Source: Tetrahymena elliotti 4EA
Lineage: Eukaryota; Ciliophora; Oligohymenophorea; Hymenostomatida; Tetrahymenidae
DNA: 64,000 nucleotides
Assembly: GCA_000231825.2 (NCBI GenBank)
Contig: JH720314.1
Coordinates: 1,120,508 to 1,184,507, forward strand
Reading direction: 5' to 3'
Positions 37,944-48,922 of this stretch are shown piece by piece. The translations under genes were made by a program, and so were the position numbers. Every line of letters starts with the position of its first letter. The first letter of the stretch is position 1. Under the pieces are notes generated by a model. That model was not told the origin of the DNA, made no database searches, and worked only from the letters and a program-made list of their open reading frames with translations.

Positions 37944-39821
37944 ATGGAAGTCTTGCAAGGCAGCTAAGAAAACTAGCCTTACGATAATTAAAACTAATCA
38001 ATATAGCATAGCAGCAATGAAGATTAGCATGATAACTAGTTGAATAACGAAGTATTTAGTAAGAAAAAAAATCTTTTTAGAGTAGAGATTAGAAATAAAA
38101 AGACAAGAACTCTCCTCCAAACTAAAAGAAACATGTCAATGAACTAAAATTTACAGTAAGATTATGATATATTACCTCCTTTTTATCCTTAGATGATTGA
38201 CTAAACTATACACGAGTTTAATTAGCAAAACCCTAATCTTGCAGTAATTCAATAGAACTTAAGAGTTATTAGAAAAGAAGTAGATTAGAATCAGGGTGGA
38301 ACATTACAAATGATTAAGGAATCACAATTATTTATGAAATTAATTCAAATGATTACATGGGGCAGAAAGCAACCATCATTAGTAATTCGCTTATTTCTTT
38401 TCAAATAAATCAAATTTTAAATTAAAAATGATGAAATATATTTAAAAAAATATATTTTGATGATAACTTTACTTAATTTTTATTTTGTTTCTCTTAAAAA
38501 AATAATTTTAAAGCAATTTTTTCTTTTATGATTAAAATAGATGTTTGAGGTTGCTTATGATTTAGCAATTAATGTCACTAGTTATTGTAATTGCACTGAT
38601 GTTGTTGACTAAATTGTAGAAATTCTTTTATAGAGAGATGAAAATGGATAGTAGATAAACGATTTAGAAAACAACTCCTTATTCTAATAGCCTGACAAGA
38701 AGCAGTTTTATGTGTTGAGTGTAATCGAAAATCATATTTAGAATGACGATTTTTTGAACATAAGAGAATCTGCAATAATGCTTTTATCTAATATTGCAGC
38801 AGAAAATACCCAAAATGTCGTAAAGTCTATCCTCTCTAAAGGAAAGTTGTTTGAAATCATGAAAGAAAATATAGAAATGAAAAATCATACCAAGGATATG
38901 CTAGAATCAATTGTTAATTTACTTTCTAATTTGTTGATGAATGAAAATTATACTAGATACATAGATTTTGTAGATGCTCCAGAGCTTATTGTTGCTCTTT
39001 TCCCTTTAGTTATGAACTTGGAAGTAGTAAATACGACCTTAATGAGTGTTTTAAAAAAGATTATTTTTAAGGCAGATGATGATGAGGTTCATCAAATCAT
39101 TAATTATTACTACGATTTAGTAATTTAAATGATCAACTTTGTACAAAGTAGTAATGTACAAAATAAACATCACTACGATTGCTGTTCTTATATTCTAGAA
39201 ATATTTGATTATATTTGTGATTTCTATGAATCACTTACAAGTTAAGTAGTTGGAATGGGTATTTTTGATCCTATCGCATATTTATTAAATTAAAATATCC
39301 CAACAGAGTTGCAAAGTATATGCTTAGATCTTTTAACCACTATCTTCTCCAAGCATTCAATTTAAATTAATGATCGCTTTATTTTTGAAGAGTAGTTTAA
39401 CTAAAATCAAAACCTAACCAAAATTATTGTAAATTTGGCTTAAAGTTTTAATTCAGATATTAAAAATTCAGCTCTCTGCTGTATTGGTAATTTATTAGCT
39501 AGTTGCAGTTAAGAATAATGCCAAGCTATATTTGATAATAACTTGATGAAGGTTCTTTTAGAATCTGTTTAATCTGAGAGTGTTAAGCAAGATACTATCT
39601 CAGAAATACTTGAAGGACTAATAAATCTTATTTTTATAGGAAATTTAAATCATTCAGTGGAAGAGAATCCCTTCACTGTTTCCTTCATGGACTTCTAAGG
39701 TGACGCAATATTAGACAGTATCCAAGATAGACTTTCTGATGATGGTTATCTCTTATCAGAGAAGCTTTTAAAATTAATTACAGAAGGAAATACAGAAGAT
39801 GAAAATGAAGAAAGTTAATGA
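37944..39821 (+). CDS. Importin-alpha-like protein (IBB plus armadillo repeats)
   Basis: A nuclear import adaptor that would bind NLS cargo and importin-beta. Exon 1 is 37944-38381 (146 codons); a 159-nt intron, 38382-38540, is followed by exon 2 to TGA 39821. Total 572 residues, phase 0 throughout. Near residues 38-65, KKKNLFRVEIRNKKTRTLL then QTKRN parallels the importin-beta-binding domain (VELRKxKRxxxLLKRRNV). The splice joins QPSL to MFEVAYDLAIN, matching the armadillo block HPxLQFEAAWALTNIA. A later ARM-like unit is DFLNIRESAIMLLSNIAAENTQN. The expected W-N arrays of canonical importin-alpha are weak (AINVTS in place of TNIASG), so NLS binding may be altered. The C-terminus is acidic (NTEDENEES). 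The ATG at 37944 is preferred because it includes the whole IBB; a later ATG at 38134 would lose it. Confidence 0.72.
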
Positions 39822-40764
39822 TTATTATTACATTATATAAATAAATAAAATAAATTTTTGAATGTTTTAGTTAAGATTTTTATTATTAATATTGTAGATT
39901 AATTTTTTTAGTTAATAAATTATTCTAACACTATGCCAAAAAATTAATCTTTAATCATCAAATATTCATTTTAGAATTTTTGTTTAATGGAAATACTTTT
40001 GGATTTAATAAATTTAATATTACTATTATCTTTATTATCTTTCACTAAATGAATTACATAAAAAAAAAGTTTTAGTACAAAAATAAATAAAGGTATCGAA
40101 AAAATAATAAAATATAAAATATTAATCATAAATAAAATAATTGATAAATAAAAAATATACTAGAGTTTGTTTGTTATGTCTTTTGTGAATGAGTTTGTTA
40201 AAAATAAAAAATTCTGGAAATAATCAATGGAAAATTTAATTGTAAAAATCAAAATAAGAGAAAAGAAGCATTTATAATAGATTCAATTAAAGTAAAAAAC
40301 TTGTTGCTTTTTTAATTTAATTATAAGATAAGGAATACAAAGAAAATTATATTTTTTCAAAGTGAAATATGGAAAAAAAATAATATATAATAATTGATAG
40401 AAATTTTGATATTAAGTATTGCTGATCAATTTGCTGATTAACTAATTATTGAAAGAAATAATTAAATTAATATTTTGATTTTATTGATTTAAATATAAAT
40501 TAATATTTATTTAACAAATTCTGCTTTTAATTGAATAAAATATATACTTTTTTTATCATTAAGATTAATAAAAATACTTATTTTAGTAGAAAGAGAAACA
40601 AACTACTGATTTGCTTTATTTATTTAATTAATTTAATAAAATTTCTTTGAATTTTTTCTATGCTTTTGCAAAAATATTAAGAAGTATTTTGCTAATTTTT
40701 GTCTTTTTTTCAATTCTGTCTTTGGAGTTATAAAAAGATTTCTTTTAATTAATTGGTTTTTATC
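39822..40764. other. Convergent intergenic region
   Basis: About 940 nt of AT-rich 3' flank between the importin-alpha-like gene and the next minus-strand gene. Nothing recognisable. Confidence 0.5.
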
Positions 40765-43034
40765 TCAGTTGTTCATGGCTTATCCAAGGCTGAGCAATTT
40801 GAAAAAGCTTGGAATATTTTCATTTTACAGATTATTCTCATTATTTTCATTAACGGAATTGTTTGATAGATGAGAGTAATTTGTTGAGACTAAACCAAAT
40901 TAATACTTATTATATGAATTTTAGTCTTATTAATTGTTTAGGTTTTTAGAAGATACTTTTTCTGTATAAAGCTATTTAATTAATTAAGTTTCACTTTTCA
41001 TTTCTCTGTTTTCCTTTTCAAGTTCTATGTAGCCTTTAAGTATTTCTTTGTGTTAGTTACGTAGTTGTGTATACTTTAGTTTATACTTATTGTATGTAGA
41101 AGAGGAGCAAGATCCTTAAGAGGAAGGATTTTAGGACTGTTTATTTGTAGATTGTGAATTTAAACCTACACTTTAGCCACACATTTAACAATATGTACAA
41201 TTTGTGGGGTTTGATTAGTTATTGTTACAATTAAAAGGTTAAGATTCTTATTGTTCTGATTTTTGTTAACGCATACTACGCTAAAATTCATCTACACTTG
41301 AAGTTAAATTGGAGTTATTTCCAATGTTGTTGAGGACTAAATTTTTATCTGCTGAATTACCACAGTAACTCATATTGACGGAAGTGTTGTTAAAACTATT
41401 CATTCTACGTATTTTAGAGTTTTCTAGTGAAATATCTTTGTTAATATTTTCTTGTTTTTCTAAATTTTCTGAAAGTTTCTTAGTTTCTTTTTCAAGAGTT
41501 GCTATACGCACTAAATATTTTATTTCTCTGTTTTTGAATTGCTCAATTTCCATTTTTAAGCGTTTTATTTCCTCATTTTACTGTCCCTTAGACTATGAAG
41601 AGGTTGAAGTATTTAATCTGGTGGCAGAGGGATTAACTTGGCCCTAAGATTAATTTAAAGGAGAAAGTCCATTTATTTTTCCACTTGCATTTAATGCAAT
41701 CTAATAGTTATTTTCTTAAATATATGGCTATTAACGTGCAGATGTTTTGGAATGGCTACGACAAGAGCTGTTTAAAAATTTACTTGAGCTACTACAAGAA
41801 GAGTTTTAATTTTTTTAGTTTGTTCCTTAGATTAAGCTGCTATTAACATTATTGCTATTACTTGTGTCTTGCTATCCTTTTCTAGGTGTTTGATTAGGAA
41901 TCATATTCACTTTCCATGAGGAATTAAGAATATTTTAATAAAGAGTTTTTTAATTTGGGGATTGTGAAATAGAAGTGTTATTATTGTTATTGCTACTTTA
42001 TTAATGCTAAATCTGATAATATACATTTTAATTATTTTAACTATTCGTTAAATTTGCATTAATATTGCTGTTATTATTTATTGCTTAATTATTTGAAATT
42101 TATGAATTAGCTCCAGCCAAAATAGAATTATTGATATTATTATGACTAAGACTACTGCTTTATGGGATCTTGTATTGACTTATTGCCGAAGAAGATCCGC
42201 TATGCTTATGCATAGATATCCCAATATTTTCTTTTGTATTACTTAAGATAGAATTTTGGTTCAAATATTTTTATGAAGAATTAGAGATTGATTGAGTAGG
42301 TTATTATTGTTTTAAACCAGAAGAAGTACTTGTATTACTGCTGGATTAGTTAATACCATTAAATTTAGAATTTGAATTCAGGTTCTAAACGAAATTTTAA
42401 TTAAGTGAAGCAGAATGACTTGTCTTAGTTCCTCCACTCTCCATGATATACATAGAGATATTTTCTTTCTTTTTTTATGGAGTAGCACTGAAGTTAGAAT
42501 TGCTGCGTAAAATCTAACTGCCTTTGATATTGCTTGAAGAAGTGCTATTACAAGCTGGATTAGCGTTACTTAAAATACTTGTGCTAATTGACGAAGACCC
42601 ATTTCTATTTTCTGAATTGTTTCTTATAGCACGAAGCTGCTGTTAGTAGAGAGTAGAAGACTATAACTTAATTTAAAAGAATTATTAATCTAAAGCTATA
42701 AGAATAATAAAATCATCTGTATAATCATTTTAAAAATAATTGAAATATTTCAATTGACCTGTTAATATTTTTTAGCTTTAAAGCGAAGTGAAAAAATTGA
42801 TTTATTTACTTGAGAATTTTACTGATTCAAAGCAGGTGGAATAATATTGCAAGATCCATCATTATAGTTGCTATTATTCGATGACTATTATTGCAAGTTG
42901 TTCCCAAAAAAGTTAACTGAACCCCCTAAATTTGACTATGAGGGATCTCTCTATGTTTTACTACCTGAAGAGCGTGAAGTGGTATGATTTTTTCTAAAAG
43001 GACTTTAAGAGTCTATTAGAACCTTATTTGACAT
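40765..43034 (-). CDS. Ser/Asn/Gln-rich coiled-coil protein
   Basis: No family recognised. From ATG 43034 (MSNKVLIDSQSPFRK) a Ser/Asn/Gln-rich, largely disordered region spans about 450 residues. A strong coiled coil follows at about 41420-41570 (KMEIEQFKNREIKYLVRIAT, then LEKETKKLSENLEKQENI). Next is a Cys cluster, NCTYCQMCGQS, at about 41180-41215, and then a second heptad stretch (LRNQHKEILKGYIELEKENR) before TGA 40765. One intron lies at about 42665-42820. The CxxC-x2-C cluster could bind a metal, but too few ligands are visible to call a zinc finger. Overall architecture resembles the 21259-25148 protein: low complexity followed by heptads. A structural or ciliary role is possible but not shown. 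Confidence 0.68.
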
Positions 43035-43718
43035 ATTTACTATAGTTTTTAAGTGAATGATAAATATAAGATGTATATATACTAATTTGCTTGAGATTTG
43101 ATACTTATTGTTAATTATATTTCTTTTTTTTTCAACTTACTCTTGTGATATTTGTTAATGTAAATTTCTTTCAAAACAATTTGATTGATATTTTTACTAT
43201 TTCTTGTATATTCAATTAATCTGATTGTTAGAGTTTAATTTATCTTTATATTTTATTTCTTAATGCAAATTCGTTTATTTCATATTTTAACAAGCGCTTA
43301 ACAAACCAACCAACCAAAAAAATCAAACAATCAGCCAAGCAATTAATTATTCATTCATTTTATTTACTTGACTGGTTGTTTGGTTTATGAAAAGTGAATC
43401 TTTTCCTTATTCTTATTAATTCTAAATATCTATTTCAATACACATAAATACAATAAAATTAGTTGAAACAAATCCTTGAAATTAGAGTTTTTTTATTCAA
43501 ATAAAAAATAAAATAATTTAGGTTTATCTAATGAAAAGAATCTAAATTAAAAATTATAAAATGAAATTTATATTAAAATTGACTAGCTAATAAATTGAAA
43601 ATTATAAAAATTGACTAACACATATACTTTGCTATAAAGGTTGTGTTTACATTACTTTAAAAAAACATATGAACTTTAATGTTTATTATTTAATATTTTG
43701 AAATAAATTCATTGATCA
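43035..43718. other. AT-rich intergenic region
   Basis: Between two minus-strand genes, so it should hold the promoter of the 40765-43034 gene. A CAACCAAC-like A/C-rich patch sits at about 43297-43345. No gene seen. Confidence 0.45.
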
Positions 43719-45551
43719 TCATTGAGGTAAGAAATCAAAATTATTAAAAATTGAATCTCCATTTATCATTTGTCTAAATTATTTAAAATCTTCTTCATTT
43801 AAAATATGTGTGCAATCTTTAATTATATTAGCCTCATATTCGTATACTGTAGTTTTAATAACATTATTATTGCCATCTTTAATTTCTGATTTTAATTCTG
43901 CTCCAACATAATATGGGCATTTGATAGTGAAGGAAGGAACACTTAGATCAGTACCAAATTTTTGTTAGTCTTATGGTTTATCAATTTTCTTTTCAAGATA
44001 GGCTCTCATTGATTCTAAGCAAACTTCATGAGAACAACTCAATTTAAATTTGATATTTGAGCATTTATCACCTGTTAATTCATCATAACTATGATCAAAG
44101 TGATGAAGAGGAAAAACAGTTTTCTTTGGTGGTTATTAATTAATCTGGCGATTGACTTGATTGGGTGGTTGTGGTTAGATTTAATTTTAAAGTGGATTTA
44201 TTTATTTTTGATAATTATTTTGATAATTTACTTATTAAATTTAATTTGAAATTGGATTTATTTATTATTGAGAATTATTTTGATAATTTACTTATTAAAA
44301 TTATGAAAATACTTGAGGTATTTGATTTTAATTATTTTATATTGGTACGCTTACTTGCTAATCAGTTCTTTTTTCAACTTAATTATTCTAAGCTATATTT
44401 AGTTTTGTTTAAAAGGAATTCTAGTTTCCTGATCCTACATAAGGATTTTAAGGATTCCCAAACCCTTGATAAGCATTTTAATTTGTTACCTACATATTCA
44501 TTTAATTTTAATAAGTTAAATTCTAGTTTACCTAGTTTGTAGTTGGAGTATTAGTTTTATTTTATTATTAGTTATTCAATAAATTATTAGTATTACCTTA
44601 AGGTTGTTGAAAAGGTTTTAATTCTTATTTATTCAAAGTGTTTTAAGCTAAATTTGGATTATTGATTGAATTTTAGTTATTTTGCTAAGTACTAGGTTAT
44701 TGTTGTGCCATATTTGGTTAATTACCTGAAAATTATTAAACATTGCTATTTTATGGCTGATTTTATTGCTATTTAGCAGTTTACTATTAAGCTGTGCCTA
44801 TTTATTGCAGATTGTTTTGCGAACCAAATTATTAAGGATGAGGCTATTAAAAGCTCATGTTTTGTTACATATTATGTAGCTAAAATCCATTCATCTATTA
44901 GTAGGGAGTTTATGAATTAGGAGTTAAATTTCCAAAGTTATTCATTTAAGGTGGGTTCATCTATTTATTTAAGTTGTTATTATTTTATGCCATATTCTAA
45001 GGGAAGGGATTTTAACCAACCTATTATTAATTAAAGCTTTATTGATTAGCTAGGTTTTAATTATTATTTTTAGTATTTCCTGGTGTTATGTTAAGAGTAG
45101 AGGGAGCATTTTAATTTAACTATCCAAATTGAGCATTAAAAGGGTAATTTGGTTGTTAAATTTAGTTTGGAGGATTGTTCTTGGTTTAGAAGTTGTTGTT
45201 ATTGTTGTTATTACCGAAATTATTGAAATTATTGGGATTACTTGGAGGAAAGTTACTTTGAGTAGGTATGTTTTAAAAAGCAAGCTAATTAGATATTTAT
45301 TAACCTTGTTATTAGTTAGGAAATTAATTCATATTAAAGTTCCCATTAGGTTAGTTTTGATTCATATGCCATGGTTGATTTGCCTATCCACTAAACTATT
45401 ATTAACCAGGATTTAAATTATTATTCATATCTTAATTGTTGTTAATAGGATTAAAAGCCTAATTCGATTATGGCTTCTAAAGATTTTATTAATTATTAGG
45501 TTTCTAATATTGATATTAGTAATTGTTTTAGCCAAAAGGATTATTGCTCAT
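43719..45551 (-). CDS. Q/N/P-rich protein with C-terminal RING/IBR-like Cys-His segment
   Basis: ATG 45551 (MSNNPFGQNN) opens an uninterrupted frame of 610 codons to TGA 43719. Residues 1-470 are Gln/Asn/Pro-rich, with scattered FG and PFG/GFG motifs (NPFGQ, NNFGN, QFGQL, GFGNP) somewhat like FG nucleoporins. The C-terminal ~140 residues are different in composition and ordered-looking. They read GDKCSNIKFKLSCSHEVCLE, a helix, then FTIKCPYYV and KDCTHILNEEDF. That resembles the C-x-H-x2-C...CP core of RING/IBR ubiquitin ligases, but the usual first Cys pair is incomplete, so zinc binding is uncertain. A 60-bp tandem duplication (44182-44301) adds a repeated 20-residue segment. I cannot assign a function. 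Confidence 0.68.
44182..44301 (-). repeat. 60-bp tandem duplication inside a Q/N-rich coding region
   Basis: Two adjacent 60-nt copies (44182-44241 and 44242-44301) encode 20-residue repeats containing QQVNYQNN and QINP. They differ at a handful of positions and keep the reading frame. Typical of slippage expansion in low-complexity coding DNA. Confidence 0.85.
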
Positions 45552-46540
45552 TTTTAGTTTATTCTTTGCTTTATTTTTCTTCTTTTTTTTCTTGAGAGCT
45601 ATTTTTCTTGAACTTACTTTTTGTTTTTAATCTTTTTAAATATTATAATTTATGCAATAAAAACTATCTTTATCTTAGATCTTATAGGCAATTAATTAGA
45701 ATATTTAAAGATTTTGTTCAAGAGGAAAATTTTTTTATGATGTTTCTATCCTCAATAAACTTTAGAATACCACTTACTTTTTATTTTATGACATTATAAA
45801 AATGGTGTCTATTGAGTATTCATTCCTCTTTAAATATATTCCTCAACAGATAAAGAAACAAAATATAGATATATAAATCAGCATTAATGTTCCCTCTCAT
45901 TTATTATAAACTTTGAAAATTTTATGACAATATAAAATATTTTTATTCTTAAACAATATACTCTATTAATTTTAAAATTTTAAGAAATTTCCTTTTTTAA
46001 AAGAGTAAATATAATTTTAATTAGATAACTCGAATAGATGGAGCCGCTTTTAAAGGGATAAGTTCATAAATTAAACATGAAGCTTTTAACTAATACTTTA
46101 GACACACACATAAAAAATCCATTTTTAAATACAAACATAAATTTTCTTAGTGTTTTGTTAAGACTTGATTAATTATCTTAGATATTACATCTTATTTAGA
46201 AATGTATTTTGTAAAGAAAATTATTGAATAGAAAAAATAATATGTAATTATTTGTCTTACTTAAATTAAAAATTTCAGAATATATAATAAATTAAATTTT
46301 TTTTTACCAATAAGTGAATAAGAAAAAGGTAGGTAATATAGATAACATAAAAACTGATTTTAATCAAAAATTCAAAAATTAACAGTCTTTTATAAATTGC
46401 AATCATAAATTTAATAAGCTAATAAGATATTAAAATGAGTTAATAAAATAACAATCAGAAAATTCCATCTTTAGTCTTTAAAATGGAAGATCATAGCAAA
46501 TAAAAATAAAAGCAATAAAATTAAACTTTAGGTGGAAAGC
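45552..46540. promoter_or_regulatory. Divergent intergenic region
   Basis: Upstream of the Q/N-rich gene (minus) and WD40 gene (plus). Positions 45552-45620 continue open in frame upstream of the minus gene as a Lys-run and may be its 5' UTR or a 5' exon. Otherwise AT-rich without recognisable features. Confidence 0.4.
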
Positions 46541-48074
46541 ATGGGTAAAGAAACTATTTTATTGTTTTTATTTAAGGAAATAAAGATCAAATTTTTCATT
46601 CTTAATAGAGTAGTTAATTATAAAGACAGTGATAAGTAATTAAGTTTGCAAAGATAAGTTTAAATCAAAGATGTTGATATTTTCTCATTGAAATTTAGTT
46701 AAGATGATAAATTTTTAGCTGCTGGTAAACTAAATACTTATTTCTTTACATATTTCTAAAATATTAGTCACTTATTAGGGGATCAAAATTATATAAATTT
46801 CTTGTATTAATTAGGATGTGCTGATGGAAGTGTCAAAATCATAAATGCAGAAAATGGTAAAAACTACTTTAATTGAAAATTTATAATTTAGATTTAGTAA
46901 TTTAAATTTAACTTAATTTAACTTATTTTTACTTTAAAAAATAGGTTTACAGCTAGGATCTTTATAAGGGTAGACTTTAAACTTTTATTTTTACTTTTAT
47001 TACTTATTGTCATGTGTGATAAATGTTTTAATATACTAAATAAAATAACAGAGCAATCCATATCCTTAATGCACCAACAACAAGTGTAAGATGGAAACCA
47101 AAATTACAAGAAACAGATCCTTATTAATTGCTTTCTGTAAATTCAGATGGTTCAATTACTCATTGGGATGTTTTAGGATGTATGATATTAAATAGATTAT
47201 TACTAAAGAGCAAAAACTATATAATTTATTGAAATTAGTACATATATTCTATATTATTATAAAGAGAAGGCACTACACAGAATGATTGAAAATAAAGGAC
47301 ATAACATTCTCTCTTTAGATTATAATAATGATGGATCGAAATTTGCAACAGCCGGAAAAGATTTTAGAGTAAATTATTCATTCCTTTCTTTAATGCTTCT
47401 TTCTATCATATAAATAGAAGTATGTATCTAATTTTTAAATGAAAGGTGAGAGTATATGATGATTAGACAAAGTAACTTTTTGTAGATTTTGAACAAGGAG
47501 ATTGGAATATACCTGGGCACACAAATAGAATTTTTTCTTTAAAATTTTTACCTGATTAACCTGATATACTTCTTAGTTGTGGGTGGGATAGCAATATACA
47601 TATTTGGGATTTAAGAGTGAAAAAAAGTGTTGCACATTTTTATGGACCAAAGGTAAGTGGAGATAGTATAGACTATAAAAATAATTAAATACTTACAGGC
47701 TCATATAGGAATACTGATTAAATTTAGTTATGGGATTTTAACACAAGAAAGCTAATAAAAAAAATAGATTGGGAACCAGGAATACAACTTGATAAAGCAT
47801 ATATTTATTCAATTTAGTTTAGGTAATATTAAATTTACATATTATTAAAAATAATTTAATTTTTAAACACAGTAAGAAAAATGATGAAACAATAACTGCT
47901 GCCTGCAGTGGATTAAATGAAGTAAGAGTATTTGATTAAAAAGATAGAGTTTGTGGTTGTATAAATGACATGAATGATAGTATATATACACTAGATTATT
48001 GTAATAAAAAAGATGTTTTTGCCTTTGCTGGTACAGAGAGTATTATATATTTAATGAATATAGAAAGTTTATGA
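46541..48074 (+). CDS. WD40-repeat protein
   Basis: A beta-propeller protein, about 340 residues after removing roughly six short introns. WD-type blades visible in order: DIFSLKFSQDDKFLAAG then GCADGSVKIINAENG; VRWKPK then SVNSDGSITHWDV; ILSLDYNNDGSKFATAGKDF then VRVYDDQ; HTNRIFSLKFLPDQPDILLS then GWDSNIHIWDLR; NQILTGSY then IQLWDFNTRKL; and a last blade with ETITAACSGLNEVRVFDQK. Introns at 46727-46810 and 46857-46945 split the first blades at glycines, all GT-AG. TGA at 48072-48074. The start is the ATG at 46541, which is in frame with the first blade. An ATG at 46493 needs an intron I could not fit. No extra domain is seen, so the partner and pathway are unknown. Confidence 0.78.
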
Positions 48075-48922
48075 TTTTTCAAAAATAAAAAAGCAAAACT
48101 TAATTAAAAAATTATATTTTTCTTCTCATGGAAATCTAAAATTTATTCATCAATATATCAATTAAAAAATATATTAAATTATAATTTACATCATATTTAT
48201 CCATATTTTATGTGATTGTATTTTTCCTTTTTTTCTTATAAATTCAGTAGGGTATCTGTATAAATTAAAACTCAAATATTTTCGCTAATTAACAAAAAAA
48301 ATGAATTTTTTTTTAATATTACTTGAATAAAAGTATTTAAAAAAAAGCTTTTTTAGTAACAAATTAAGATTTTTTTTAGTAAGTTCTTTATTTATTTTTT
48401 GTTTTTTTACAGTAAATTAACCTGAATTCAGAAATTTACTCTATTTTTCTTAGCTTATCATGAAAATTCAATATGGAATTTATTCAGATTCTATTTCAAA
48501 TCTAATATAAGAATGAGTTTTTTAAATATAAAATTTATTTATTGAAATAATTTTAAATGACTCATTAGTTTTTTAATAAAGAGATTTTTGTTTAATCAAC
48601 AAATTAAGCAAGAATTAATTAAGATTTATCATTTTAAACAAAATTATTTGTTAAATTTTTAAAATATGTTTCCTGCGATGATTTTAAAATAATTACTGAT
48701 ATTTGAAAAAATTTAAACTAATTTATAATTAAGATATAGATTTTAAGAGATTTATGAGTTATATTCTTTGGATGATATTTACTTAAAAAATTTCAAATTT
48801 TAGTTTATTAATTAAACTGTAAAAGATTGAAGAGGATTTATAACATTTTAAAATATTGAAGTTATTGTTTTTAGTTATTAAATTAGTATCAATATTAATT
48901 AATCAGCTTTTATCAACTTAAA
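48075..48922. other. AT-rich intergenic region
   Basis: Between two plus-strand genes; should include the promoter of the coiled-coil gene. Nothing recognisable. Confidence 0.45.

Noticed and set aside
45129..45799. Plus-strand Leu/Ile-rich frames
   Set aside because: The first is the complement of Gln/Asn codons in the 43719-45551 gene; the second lies in AT-rich upstream DNA with no supporting features.
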